Origin: Sarocladium kiliense
Lineage: Eukaryota; Ascomycota; Sordariomycetes; Hypocreales; Sarocladiaceae
NCBI GenBank assembly: GCA_030734395.1
Contig: JAUZTG010000021.1
Span: 62,001 to 126,000, forward strand
Length of the DNA stretch: 64,000 nt
Reading direction: 5' to 3'
Below the pieces are notes generated by a model. The model saw only the letters and a program-made list of their open reading frames with translations. It was not told the DNA's origin and did no database searches. This document shows, in pieces, positions 50,991-62,567 of the stretch (its first letter is position 1; every line of letters begins with the position of its first letter). A program made the position numbers and the translations under genes.

Positions 50991-53900
50991 CTAGTCCAGC
51001 CCTCCCCTCAATCTCTTTTCAGATACCACAGCAGTCCGGCTCAGGAATTCGGCGATCAGGTGAGGACTGATCGTGTCTTCCTTTTCCCAAGAATCCTCGC
51101 TATCAGAGAGACCCTGCCATCTGATGAGATACTGGGTCTTCTCGCTAATGACCTGACGATCCAGCAACTTAATGCCTTGGAAGTTGCCCTTCTGTTTCCT
51201 ATATTCTGACATGAAGCGCTTGACTAAGAGCGGGCTGACGTTGCTGGTTGGTTCCCATGTATTGTCTTCATCCCCGAAACCCATCCATTTGATCAGATAC
51301 TTGACATATCCTTCCCGTTTCGATTTGGCCAGGACTTTATCGACAAACCATTGGTCGCCCTCTTCATTTATTGCAGCGGGTTGCGTGATCATCTTCTCGT
51401 GCTCATCATCAGCTTGATCCTGAGCCATTTCCTGATTCGGGTGAACCTCCCACATGCCGGGGTCCATGAGCTCCATCGGAATGTCTGAGGTGGGAAGCCC
51501 TTTCAATGCGATCTCATTCAGTGGTCCGCCAACTATGCCATGAGTCTTGAACAAGTCCGCCTGCGTCTCTGCGGCCAAGAATTGTGTGTCCACTTGAATA
51601 GGAGGTTTGCCAGAGTCCGCGGCGATGTTTGAAGATGACCTGGCTACACCAATCAACGGTTGACAGAGATCTGTTGCCGCGGCGCTGGGCTCTTGACTAA
51701 GGCGGCTGTAGCTCGCCTCACAGTCTGCCACGAGCAGGGATGCACTCTGCGTCTGGTGCATCTCGGCAGCGATCTTGACTCTTTTCTTCGGCTGGACTTC
51801 AGGATTCACCTCATGAAAGGTAAAGGACTTTGCACCTCTACTCGTTGAGCTAGCTTCCCGTTGATCGGGGTAGCTATGCGCATCTCGGAGGTGATACCAG
51901 GCGGCTTTCTCATCCATGCCTTCCCATGCACAGTTCGGGCTGGGACAAGAGATGACATCCCCCTCTCCTAAATTTTCGAGATATTCAGTAAAGCAGCCGT
52001 TGACATGCTTCTGCCAGCTCGCTTTCTTCATGAAATACTTCAGCCGTCGAGTGGCCGGAAGATGAGGGTTATGCATACATGTGAGGCATAGTCCAGGGCA
52101 AGCAACCGCCTTGCGGAATCTCACAAAGTCGCAGCGTGATGGTAGTCTGTCACTGTCAATATGCTCCTGACAATGAGGTTCCCAGTCCTTCTGCTTAGTA
52201 ACCCAGGAGTTGCAAAGAAAGCAGAATTCCGCATAGCCGGTGCTCTTCTGTTGCGCTGCTTGGGCGCAATCGAACACATGCTTCCATCGCCTATCGACGT
52301 CGATCCTAGGGTTCTATCAGCACGACTACGCATCTGGAACACTGGGGCATCGCACTAACCTGGACAGCTGGGTTGCGCATGTCGGGCACTCATCTCCTCG
52401 TGGTCGAAGCGCGAGCTGGTAGGCAACTTCGCTGGGGGTTTCCAACAGTGTGAGGAGATTCCTCATGACAGAGACTCCAATCTCACTCCGTAGTGGGGCC
52501 GTGTAGAAGAGCGACACTGACAGAGCGTCTCTTTCCGGCATCATGTGCCGTAAACGTGCGAACCTCGATCGGCGTTCGTCAAGATTCAGCTTCTCACGCC
52601 GAGATGGGTGGGTTCTCTCCTGGGCGGCACGGCGCTCCTTGAGCTTGGACCTCACAAGCTGCCGCCTCTGTTCCAGCAGGCGGGACCTCCTGTCTTTGAA
52701 CTCCTCAGAGGACCGCTCGGTCTTGCCCAGCTCGCATTCCCGGTCCAGTTCGTCCAGTCTATGCTCAACTTCCAGCCATTCCTTGGAATGCCGCATTTCA
52801 TCCTGCTCCTTTGCTGGCAGCGCCAGAAGTAATTCCGGGTTCCTTTGCACGGTCATAGATCGGAAGTCCTCGGCGTGATCGCTCCGTAAAGGGAGTTTTA
52901 GGAAACTCGCGAGTCCGTCTACGGCGCAGATGGAACTCAGGTAATCCCTCGGAAGAGTACCCTGATTTGTATGAGCAGCGAACTTCATCAGTTCATCTTT
53001 GGGATAGCCATTGCCTGTAACTACGTTAGACATCTCTGGAGTCCCGAACCGAGAGCATTGCAGTGCATACCCGTAGCCAGAATGAGCGATTCGCGGCGGC
53101 CGCTATGAATGGTCGGGGGCTGCTTCATTCCTGCTCTCAAGGATAGATCTCTTAGCTGTGTATTGAAAGCAGTTGCCGTCTGGATCTTTCCTGAGAACCC
53201 GCATGAGGTCATCTCAGGGAAGACCGGTTCGTTAAGGATATCGTCGGACCACTCGAAGACCCAGTAACGTTGGTCGGGTGGCGGTCGGACGGCCAAAACT
53301 TCGTCAATTGTGTGGTAATGCTTCAAGGCCCGACGAGCGATGAGATTCGGCAGCACAAAGACGAGCGGCTGAACGACAAGCGGTTGTTCCGGCAAGAACT
53401 CGTACAAGATGTGCGTGGGTCTGTTGGAGAACCCCCAAAAGTCAGCCTCGATCTTGCATCACCAGGTCAATCAGTGTCAACGGCAGCCAACGGCAGCCAA
53501 CGTACTTTAATCCGTCCTTATCGTGGAGGCCTTTCGCGTGCTCTCTCTTCAGGGCGAATCGCAGCTCAGGTTTCTCTTCATGCCATCCTACAAGAAACGT
53601 GGTATCCTGGACTTTCTGTAAGCAAGCACTTGCTATGATAACGGCTGGGCCCGTTGCCCGTACCTTGTAACGGAGGCCGTCGCCAGTGTTCCTTCTACCT
53701 GAACTCTCGCTGACCTCCCCTATCCGAGCCGGGGTGAAGACGTGGCACTTGAGCTTGCCGCTAAAGTTCACCCGAGAGCCGTCGTGAACATACTCGTGGC
53801 CGTCCGCCTCCCAGAGTTGCCTTTCTAGCAACAGGTAGTTTTCAATAGTAAGATAGGACTTTACTCGAGCGGCTTTAGAGAGGTCCAACTCATTAAGAAT

Positions 53901-54411
53901 GTACTGCAGATGATGAGTGAACTCGTTCTGAATCCGCCTGGGACAACTCCTAGGAGCCTTACATTGGTCGCCGACTTTCTCGTGGATTCGGGAATCGGAT
54001 CCATCGGATGCTCACGCGACCACTCGCTAGTAAAGCAACGCATGTAGTTTCGAATGGTCTGCACCGTCGGTTTGCCATCGGGGTCAAGAAGACCCCGCGT
54101 CGAGCTCTTGAGGAGGTTGGCAAACTGTTTCAGAGTCTTCAAGTCGTGAGGTCTCCTGCCTGGCTGGGCAGCTTCGAATCTTCCAAAATGTCAGGCCACG
54201 GCGCCACACCAGGATGGGTAGAAACATACTCTCTCCAGAGCTGCATTTGCACCTCGTACTGCTCCGTCGTGTTAGGCCGTAATTTCCGGTGAACTGTTGA
54301 ATCGTCAATCGTCTCATCATAATCATCATATCCATTCCTCTCTGCATATCTCATCCGATCCGATGCAGACCTTTTTCTGCTCGACTTTGGGGGAGGCGTC
54401 TGATCCGACAT
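50991..54411 (-). CDS. Starship captain (DUF3435 tyrosine recombinase) fused to zinc-binding motifs and two chromodomains
   Basis: Six exons: 54411-54210, 54159-53963, 53903-53506, 53420-53071, 53014-52360, 52305-50991, about 1038 residues. Every junction keeps frame, and all five introns (50, 59, 85, 56, 54 bp) are GT-AG. Recombinase residues: Arg 193 in TPARIGEVSES, His 371/Arg 374 in IHSGRRESL, His 397 and Tyr 407 in AAHTNQGTLPRDYLSS. Residues about 575-760 hold C2H2-like pairs (CPTC, CFLCNSW..HCQEH, CPSPNC..HLRDAH). Chromodomain 1 (about 917-962) reads WFVDKVLAKSKREG, YLIKWMGFGDEDNTWEP; chromodomain 2 (about 975-1025) reads QYLIRWQGLSDSEDSWE. The last intron (52306-52359, GTTAGT to CCTAG) makes the fusion. 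Captains excise and insert giant Starship elements; chromodomains bind methylated histone tails. Confidence 0.85.
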
Positions 54412-56399
54412 TATTTCTGTGTTCGAGAAGCAGGCGAAAGGGGCAGACGTGCCAGCGGACGAGCCCTCGCGTGCCAGCAACTGGATCTCACGGCGTGGAC
54501 TTGGGATGGAGAGGCAGGACGAGAGAATGAGCCAGTTTACCTGCGGCAACTTGCTCTCTGGAAGCAGGACAAGGCAGCAACGGCGGCAAAGGGGGCATGC
54601 GTGACCCCTTTATAGCCTACTCGACCCATGTGCTGTTGGTGATGGGCGGTGCACCAGAAAGGAGAGAGGGTTAGGGTTGTGAGCAGGCGGGCAGCTTTCC
54701 GCCCCCCCCCCCCCCCCCTTCTATTTATTCCAGGTATTAATTCAATGCCTGCTGGGTGATAAAACCAGACTGCCCTGTCACGTAGCTCGTTCACGTCGCC
54801 AAATGCTACCGTTCTCGACGGGCTCCCGGAGCGTGGCCTGAGCCTTTCCTGAGCGAAGCTGAGCTGGACCTGAGCCGAGCCTGAGTAAAGCGGCGAAGGG
54901 TGGTGTGGAAGCGGGTCGTGGGCGAGGGCAAAACTCGGGTGCAATAACACTAAATAGCCGCGCATTTTCGAGGAGTATGTAGGACGAAGGCTGCCCACGG
55001 TTTGCGGTTGTCATCATGACCATTCTCATTTTCCGATTCTTGACTGGATTTCTCTCTGAACGATTGAAGCGCGCGTCACGAGAGGCAATAACCTTTGCAA
55101 TTGCTGGTCCGAGGAGCCACAGACCGCATGTAAATGGGCATGACCGCCTTTTCGGTGCCACTGAAAGAAATTCTCGGTGCATCTGGGCTGAACAGCTTAG
55201 AGCCGACTAGGCTCGGTTTGAACTGAACATTGGCCCAGCATGCGACCTTGTGGCTCTGAAGCCCCGGTTTTGCACGGAACGAACCTGAAGATCATCGTGG
55301 TGAAGCCTCACGGCCTCCCCTGTCTCAGGGTGCTGGGCTGGAGTCACCGCATCAGAATGGATGTGGGCCGAACAGGGTTCACCAGCCGGGGTTCACACTC
55401 TTGCATCCGACGCGGCGAGGACCACCTGCCGGCAGGAAAGGGTGGCGGGGTGTGAATATCCACGCCCCTCATGCATGGAAGTAATGGCATCGCGCAGCAC
55501 GCTCACCATTCTCTGGAAATATTCGTCGTGACGCACCGAGAGAAGTACTTGGCCGGTGCTTATGAACGACGTACCTAAGGTTTTCAGTGAGCCAGAAAGT
55601 ACCTCGGTGCCAAGACCGGAATTGTGCACACCCCATGCACAAGAGGACCGGGGTATGACCATCTCCCTCGCGAACAGTGAGGCGGTGGCGTACGTGCAAA
55701 GGCAGAATGGTTGAAGGCAACATTTCGCCCGCCGTCGGTTGCTGTCGTCTCGTCCCTCCCTCCCAACCTCTTGATCTCTTCAATCCCCGCTCTCGGAAGT
55801 TGGTGCCCCAACGAAGCTGGACTGGTTCTTCCGAGAAAAAGAGAGCGGATTACAACTGAACGAGGGAACGACAGCCAGGCATTCCAGTCCGCCTCCAGCA
55901 GCGGATCTCAAATGGGTCCCAGAAAGTGTGGTTCCGTCCCTTGGCTCTGCGAACAAGCTTCTAACTATAGGACAGAACCTCGGAGCCACGGTTCAATTGC
56001 AAGTGGGAGGGTTGCGTGTATCGTAAAAGGCTTAAGCTACAGGACAAAACTTAACCCCACTGGGACTAGTCTGAGAGTCGGCCGCGCTACCCCCTGGCAC
56101 ATCGCACTGGTCCGAACTCGGGTTGAAAGCTTATCGTTTGCACAAAGTGCACGGCTGGTCCTGGTGTGTGGACAGGAGGAGTGGGTATATGAGGGAACCT
56201 GACATTGAGGGCGTTCATCAGTCTTCACCTTCAGTGATCGACCCAATCGTGCAGGCGCATGAAGCTTCTGGCGTTCGGCACGTGCTGCACGACTGCTGCC
56301 ACTTAAATGCTGAGAGCGAGTCTTCTATGCAACCATTTCATTCGTCTCCCCAACTCTTCCCTGGACATCTCCCTAATTGATGAAAGGGGTCCGGACATC
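54412..56399. other. Captain promoter and putative Starship edge; no gene
   Basis: A CTATAAAG box (minus strand, 54608-54615) lies about 195 bp upstream of the captain ATG. A C run of about 17 sits at 54702-54718. Starships usually end within about 1 kb upstream of the captain, so the element edge should lie here, but I found no convincing terminal repeat or target duplication. Frames on both strands between 55016 and 56246 have no recognisable features. Confidence 0.45.
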
Positions 56400-57010
56400 A
56401 TGACAGGCCAGAGTGCAGGCATTGCCATCGCGATTGGCATCTCTTTGGTCCTTCTTTGCGCCATTGTCCTTTGTCTCATTCTTCGATGTCGACATTCGCG
56501 TCGCAAAACCGCCTCCTTGCCCCTGACAACCGTGGCAGACTCAGCATCACTGGTAGGTTTGGAACTCTCCAGCGCCTTACCTGCGGAGAACGGCGCGCAA
56601 CTATCCTCCGGCGTCCCGGCTCAGCTTGCTGCTCCGGCGCAAACACAGACAACATGGACCGATCGACCACGGCAACAGTCGCCCTTTCCCAGTGCTCAGC
56701 CAGCTCGGAACGCGCCCATGCAGCCTCTGTCAAGACGTGAGTACAGGTCCCAAAGCCCTCTGAATTGAAGATCATGCTGAAAGTCACAACAGGCCAAATC
56801 ATCGCCCGACCGCAGACACCGCGAGCGATCCCAGCCCAGCAAGAACCACTATTTCTTCGGACTCCGTCACGACCTACGCCCATCTTTCAGCAGGGATCAC
56901 GACGTCTGCCAGGACTGGCCGTGCCTACCCGGCCGTCGCGGCCGCCAGCGAAGGAAGAAGTCGGTTGGGATAGCTGGAAGGTCGATGGCGAAAGTTACTT
57001 CTTGGATTGA
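56400..57010 (+). CDS. Single-pass membrane protein (spliced)
   Basis: Model: 56400-56736 and 56793-57010 around a 56-bp intron (GTGAGT start, TGCTGAAAG branch, CAACAG end), about 184 residues. A short N-terminus is followed at once by a membrane helix (GIAIAIGISLVLLCAIVLCL) and a basic stop-transfer sequence (RCRHSRRK). The remaining 145 residues are Pro/Ser/Gln-rich and would lie in the cytosol. The C-terminus ends WDSWKVDGESYFLD, an aromatic-acidic tail. Similar layouts occur in fungal septal or wall-sensor proteins, but no family is certain. This gene lies on the presumed host side of the captain. Confidence 0.62.
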
Positions 57011-57699
57011 AAGGCGTACTTCATTTCGTCATACTTGGAGCCTGCGTGTAGTCGATGCTTGACTTAGCATCCAGCCTCTCTGACTTTGGCTGCTAGAGGT
57101 TCGGAACACAAAATAGACAAATAGGGCAGAGATCCTGATCATAGTAGCGGGCGACATTGATGACGCCTTAGCTGTGACCCGCGGACGGTATTGACGGTCA
57201 AAAAGGTTCCATCAGCCTGGTGCTTGAGTTGGACCGTGAACATGTGAAATCACTGACGAGCAAGACTTCATCAAAAACGCACGTGACAACCTAACACCCT
57301 ATCACCAGCCATCAATCCGATGGGATAATAGATTGCGAAGGGCCGTATTGCGAAACAGGGAGAGTGGGAAAGGGCTGAGCCTGCCCCTCTACAAATCAAT
57401 GAAGGGAATTCTTCACGAGGCACAAAAGGATACAGATGTATTGGCGGACGGCCGAACATCATATATATCCAGGCTCTCCTGTCGCCACTTTCAGCGCTGT
57501 CCATCCAATGTCCCCAAGACCCCCTCCTACTGCAGATCCGCGGGACTGGACCTGTCAAACGGTTTGCCACTCAGCTTGATCCAGCTCCAGGTCTCTCTTC
57601 TTCCCCGTGCTCGGATCCATAGTCAACGGCAATTTCGATGGCAAGGCCGCCTCGGAGGTGTGATTGACGGAGCGTTCGACACCGGATCGACATGGGTGG

Positions 57700-60161
57700 T
57701 TATCGTATCGCGCTCGCTTTCTCGGCGGAGGCTCGTAGAGCGTTCTCAACCATTCCTCGATGATCGATGGACGGCAATCTTCCATGGCAATGTGCTTTGC
57801 GGAACGGAGGGAAGAGTGCTGATGATGATGAGACGCTGTGGAATCGCGAAGCCCACATGCGAAAATGACCAACGTAACAGAGGCAAACAAAAAGAGGGGG
57901 AGCCTGAGAACCGTGTACCGCAGTGCGGATCGGCGACAACGGTGATCCCTGGGGAAGACCAGCCTGGCCCAGTTGTACCTGTTCGCTGAATAACCCGTTG
58001 ACGAGAATCGTCGCTCCTCGCCCCGAGCAAAACGCATCGATCCACCGAACCCAGCTTTCGGGTGCCCTTCGTTGCCGCATTTTGTGTACGAGCACGTCTT
58101 TTGACACCCCGTTGTACGCCCCTTTGACGTCGAACGTCACTAGAGACAGCACTTTATTCTCTCTCCGTGCGTCGAATATCTTTGTGCCACCAGAAGGGTC
58201 GCCTGGACCGTTGACCTCTGCTTTCGGGCCCCGTAGTGGTGTTTGGGCAGGAGGTCGTGTTCTTCCACTAGGTAAGATAGCCTCTCTGCCAGGATCGATT
58301 CCATTACTTTGCCTAGTGTTGGCAGCAGCGAAATAGGTCGGTAGGCGTTCGAGTTTCGGTAGGTTCTGCCAGCACCTCCGTTGCGAAGAGTGATGATTTT
58401 GGTTGTTCTCCATGCTCTTGGTACGAAAGCTTGATCAAGTGACGCCTGGAAAAGATCGAGCAGGTGGTCCTGCAGGACCTCCCAGAGCTCTTTCCAAACC
58501 ACCCCCGGGAGCCCATCCAAGCCCGGTGCCTTGAAAGATCCCGCGGCAAAGATGGCTCGACGAATGTCCTCTTTTGTCAATGGTACTGCTTCGATCGGGG
58601 CGGGCAGATCATCCATGTTTGGAGGCAGCGTATCTGGCACGATGGGGGAAAAGTCCCGTAGCGAGCTCGTCCCATTTCCTTGCTGTCGTCTACCACGGTG
58701 CCGTCAGGTAGCTCTAATTCTGGGATCTGACCGAACGATGATCCGGAAGACGGGTCCAGATAGCGGGCGGCTGCCCATATGTTGTCATGGTCTGCTAAGA
58801 ACTCATGCCAATGTGCTCGTTTCTGCCGATGCATGGTGTCAAACAACATCTTCTTCGCGTGTCTAGCCTTCTTCTCCAGCCGGCGATCCCGAGCTCCAGC
58901 TCGTCTGGTTCTTCGCGCCTCGTTCCTCCAGTACGTATCGCTGCGTAGTTCCGTCAATTCCTGTGTCCACCACCTCTTCGCGTATGGTGACGGCTTTGCG
59001 ACGGGCGTATGCCGTCAGACTGCTTCATGAACGATAGTCATGAGCGTATTGGGGAATAACTCGATATTCTCCGTCCGTGGGAGTTCACCAAGGCGCGCTG
59101 TGACCTCTTCTCGCATCCCTTGCCAATTGGCATGCTTGAACAACAGTCTCTCCTGCGGTTCGATCGTTGTGATGTCCGTGTCGAACTCCGCCAGGATCGC
59201 CCGATGATCCGATCCGTACTCATGCTCCAACAACCGGCACGATACGACTTCGTCCACACGGCGTTCTGTAGCCATGAAAAGGTCGATCGTCAACTGCGTC
59301 TGACCTCTTTCGAAGGTGATGGCTTCTCGTGCCACGAGATTCTGCAGCTCAAGATCGTTCATGAGCTCGATGATGGGGTCTCCTTCTCCGTCTCGGTCGG
59401 TTCCCGCCACATCATCCCCTCCCCATAGAGGATCCCATCGGTAGAAATCCCCTGCCACAATCACCTCCAAGTGCTCCCCGACAGCCCTACGTGTTGATGT
59501 GGTCGTTTTCCTGATTTCACTGAGAATGTGCACTAATTCCTCGTCTCGTGATGTCGTTCTTTTCTACACGTAGGCGCTGAACACCAGTATCTTGCGGTTC
59601 TCTGCCGTGAGGAGAGTCGTCGCCGTGAGGTCTGGGGACTCCGTGGGCACCGGCTTCTGTGCGTTATCCTTCCCACACCACATCATAGACCGCAAGGGTG
59701 GGCCGCTGTCGTGTTGCTTCGTCGGTAGCTGCTGCACCCATCGACTGTGGCTCGTTGGTGCCACAATCACAGTTCCAATGTCGTCCGTCGTGTAGTTCGG
59801 CTCTGTCGGTAGTATGAGGGAGCAGTCCCTCAGCGCATCGTCGTTCATAAGACCAGCGTGTACCGGTCTTGCTTTCATCACGTTAGCTGCTAGTATTTTA
59901 AGCTTCATTCCGTCCCTCTGAGTCTTCCGAAGCTCCCTCTGGTCGTAGGTTGGCTCTCTCCACATGAGCCGGCGTGGTTGCCGTGCATTCTCTTGCTTTA
60001 TGCCCTGCGCCAGCGCATCGGCTACACGTCAGCTCGTTCGTACACTCCATTTGACGGTGCCCGCGGCGGAGACATCGAAAGCAGCGGTCGTCCGGTTCCC
60101 GCTGCTTGAATTCCGTAGTAAAGGCTGTTTCTTCGCCGATGTCAATCAGACCCTTGTTCAT
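57700..60161 (-). mobile_element. Decayed Tad-like LINE retrotransposon
   Basis: Minus-strand order is right to left. ORF1 end has CCHC zinc knuckles (CFRCLRRGHRQMEC, then CSRCAGAGHKAREC) at 60161-59898. The endonuclease lies at 59965-59015 with VIVAGDFYRWDPLWGG and YGSDHRA; the family's Asn in GDFN is Tyr here. The reverse transcriptase lies at 58957-57700 with KAPGLDGLPGVVWKEL, AYRPISLLPTLGKVMES, VTFDVKGAYNGV and GLPQGSPLSP. Stops and shifts occur at several places, and the catalytic YADD box, RNase H and 3' end are missing. Inactive. Losing the 3' half is unusual because LINEs are normally truncated at the 5' end. Confidence 0.85.
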
Positions 60162-60333
60162 GATATGCAGAGACAGCTTCCTCTTTTACAATGTCTGAGC
60201 AATTCATAGTGAAGTCTCTAGACAGTGCTACACGCTGTGTAATCAAACTGTGTGCTTTCTCGCAGGTACATTGGAAGCCAGGGATAACACTTTGGTCCGG
60301 TTTTGGCTCAAAGGATGTTAGAATGAAAGATCA

Positions 60334-60597
60334 TTACGCGGCCCCCCTTCGCTCAATTGAATGAAGGGCGTCTATGGCAGACGTGATGTCGCGGCCTGTT
60401 GAGTGCTTCAACATGCGAAAAGTTGATCTCAGCATTTCCAAATGGCACCGCACTTGTCTAATGATCAACGCGAGGCTCTGAAGAGCCTCATCGAGCGAGA
60501 ATAAGTTGGAAGGTAAAGTACAAATCACCGACGCAGCCATAGCAACGAGTATTGGCCCCTGCACAACATGAACCGTACGAAAGGCGCGATCCAACAT
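60334..60597 (-). CDS. Small helical protein, putative
   Basis: Single exon from ATG at 60597, 87 residues (MLDRAFRTVHVVQG start). Hydrophobic and helical: PILVAMAASVICTLPSNLF, then EALQSLALIIRQVRCHLEML and SAIDALHSIERRG. It resembles the N-terminal segment of fungal NLR-associated or zinc-cluster-neighbour helical domains (a bias to V-x-x-A-x-x-S-x-I-x-x-L). That could be chance. No stronger support. Confidence 0.38.
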   Translation of the reverse strand: MLDRAFRTVHVVQGPILVAMAASVICTLPSNLFSLDEALQSLALIIRQVRCHLEMLRSTFRMLKHSTGRDITSAIDALHSIERRGAA

Positions 60598-60778
60598 CCT
60601 CCGTTATGGCACGATCGATGCCTCAGGCCTAAAGGTGGTCGAAGGCAAGTGACCGAGAACATGTGGCTTGCTATTTGCAACCATCTTGAGAAGTTCCCGT
60701 GTACAGTATGCCGGTACCCTTCGTTACGATCTTAGACCGGCCATAACTTAGTTGAGACGACTACTTGCGGTGGACCTT

Positions 60779-61534
60779 TCAAGGATGAATACGGAGCCGT
60801 ACGAAGTTCAAGAACTTGCTCAACGGCGACTTCTTACCAATGCCAACCTCGCAAGCGTTACTTTCCGCATGCTGCAGAAGGCCACTCATCCATAAGAACA
60901 CAGTTTTACATTCGGGACACTTGAAGTCGTAGTCCTCTTCATCTGAAATGTAGCGGCCAGACTGATAACATTGTCGGGCAAGGTGATCAACGAGGCCAGC
61001 GGTTGTACCAGATGAGCAAAATCCAGCCTCAAGGTGTAACACCATCGCTGACTCCTTGTCGAAGCTTCTCGAACATCCTGGGCATGAAATGAGCTTCGGG
61101 GCATGTGTCCTCTTATGCTGCACGAAAGGTTAACATATGATCTGCAAATCACAGTCTTAAAGAGGATCGCAAACATTTTGGAGGTTGTTTTCGGTATCGA
61201 AGAATTCGCCACAGTCCTCGCAAAGATTGTGTTTAGCTATCTCATGTTGCTGAAGACTCTCTGAAGTATCGAACGACCTGTCACAGAAGTGGCAAAGCTC
61301 GTGAGACTTTTTCTGGTGGTCCTCTAATGCCTCGGATAGCTCAAAATCTGGTTTGTGTGGACAATGTTCGCATCTGTGATGGTTTGACGATGAGGAGATA
61401 TGTTGTCGGAGAGATTCGCGGCTTGCGAAAGGACGCTTGCATCGTAGACAATATGTCTTCGGATGACTGTCTCGGCAGTGTTGCTGAAGGCTGCTTTCCC
61501 TCTTAAACTCACGATCACACACGGGGCATTCCAT
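60779..61534 (-). CDS. C2H2 zinc-finger protein (spliced)
   Basis: Model: exon 1 at 61534-61175, intron 61118-61174 (GTTTGC start, GTTAACC branch, CGTGCAG end), exon 2 at 61117-60779, about 232 residues. Zinc-finger pairs in order: CPVCDREFKRESSLQQHCRD, CLRCKRPFASRESLRQHI, CEHCPHKPDF..DHQKKSH, CHFCDRSFDTSESLQQHEIA, CEDCGEFFDTENNLQN then HKRTH across the splice, CPGCSRSFDKESAMVLH, and CPECKTVF..LLQHAES. The splice completes the fifth finger, which supports it. The layout is that of a fungal nuclear zinc-finger protein binding nucleic acid. On the presumed host side of the Starship. Confidence 0.8.
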
Positions 61535-62567
61535 AGTGGAGTGATCTGGAGCATCAAAGGAATGGAAAACGGGTAAAGGTGGACCGTTATCACAGGCCGG
61601 GATGCGGGGTTGCTGAGGAAGGGGCTGTAATAGGTCTCGGATTTACGTTCTGCCGTGCACTGATGCTTGGGACCAGTGGTTTGTCTGCCGAAGATCACGT
61701 GATCCATTTTTCTGGTGATGGTCAATCTATGATAATTCTCTCTGGAAGCAGTGACCGTCGATGCCATACCCGTCGATGCGGCATTGAGTATTCATCATCG
61801 AACGCGCAGAAGCACAGCCAGAAGACCAGCGACCGCCGTCCAGGGCCGACAAGAGCCGATCGCCATGCATATGACGCAATCGAGCGATTCATCGAAGCGA
61901 GGTCGAGGCGGCAAACGATGGCGAGGTCTCCGTGATCATCCGACTTCGTGCCATGCGACCGACACCCAAGTAGCAGGAGTCTTCCTCGTCACGAAAACGG
62001 CCAGCCCATTCCGAAGAAGCAGATCTGAGGTCATGCATAGGCTCACTATCCGCAAGTGACTGTGTGCCTGAATCCGCTTCTAGCTTGAAGGGTGGAAGGC
62101 CATTTCGAGACGTGAATGGGATGAACCAACCACAAACGGCCCTAAATGTTGGCCTGGACAACTTTCAGCGGGTGTCAGGTCCACTTGGAACGGCAGAAAG
62201 TCGCCATCCTCGTACTAAGCCTCATTCCTAGCGGCTATTGAGCGTGGCAACATCCTGACACAACAGGCAACGAAAAGTCAAATGGATCATGAAGCCCTTG
62301 CCCAGAAAACGGCCCATATAACAAGGCTTGTTCGATGCATTCACCAAGGTACCGGTAGTAATCCTAGTACTCCTCCTTCACGCGCGACACGTCGACGCGA
62401 TGGCATCGTGACTAGGGTTCTCTAGCATCCTTCATGACCAAAGCACAGATCATTGTGTCGATGGCCTTTTCGCGAATTGAATGACAATCTGATTCGTTGC
62501 GACTCTGCAGCAATCCAAGTCAGCCTTGTATAGCAGACTTCCTGGAGATAGGCGAGAAGTATACAAG
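61535..62567. other. Intergenic, no gene recognised
   Basis: Frames on both strands (for example 61889-62161 minus) lack recognisable features. It separates the zinc-finger and chromodomain genes, which are divergent and could share regulatory sequence here. Confidence 0.45.

Noticed and set aside
50991..52277. A separate chromodomain gene downstream of the captain
   Set aside because: The frame has no good ATG at its start, and a 54-bp intron with standard ends joins it in frame to the recombinase exon, whose own frame would otherwise end just after the first CxxC pair.
53442..53888. Captain broken by frameshifts
   Set aside because: Each frame change coincides with a GT-AG intron that preserves frame, and the exon lengths sum to a multiple of three.
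54668..54679. Telomere-like GGGTTAGGGTTG near the captain
   Set aside because: Only two TTAGGG-type units, within expectation, and genes continue on both sides. Kept in mind as a possible Starship end motif, but unsupported.
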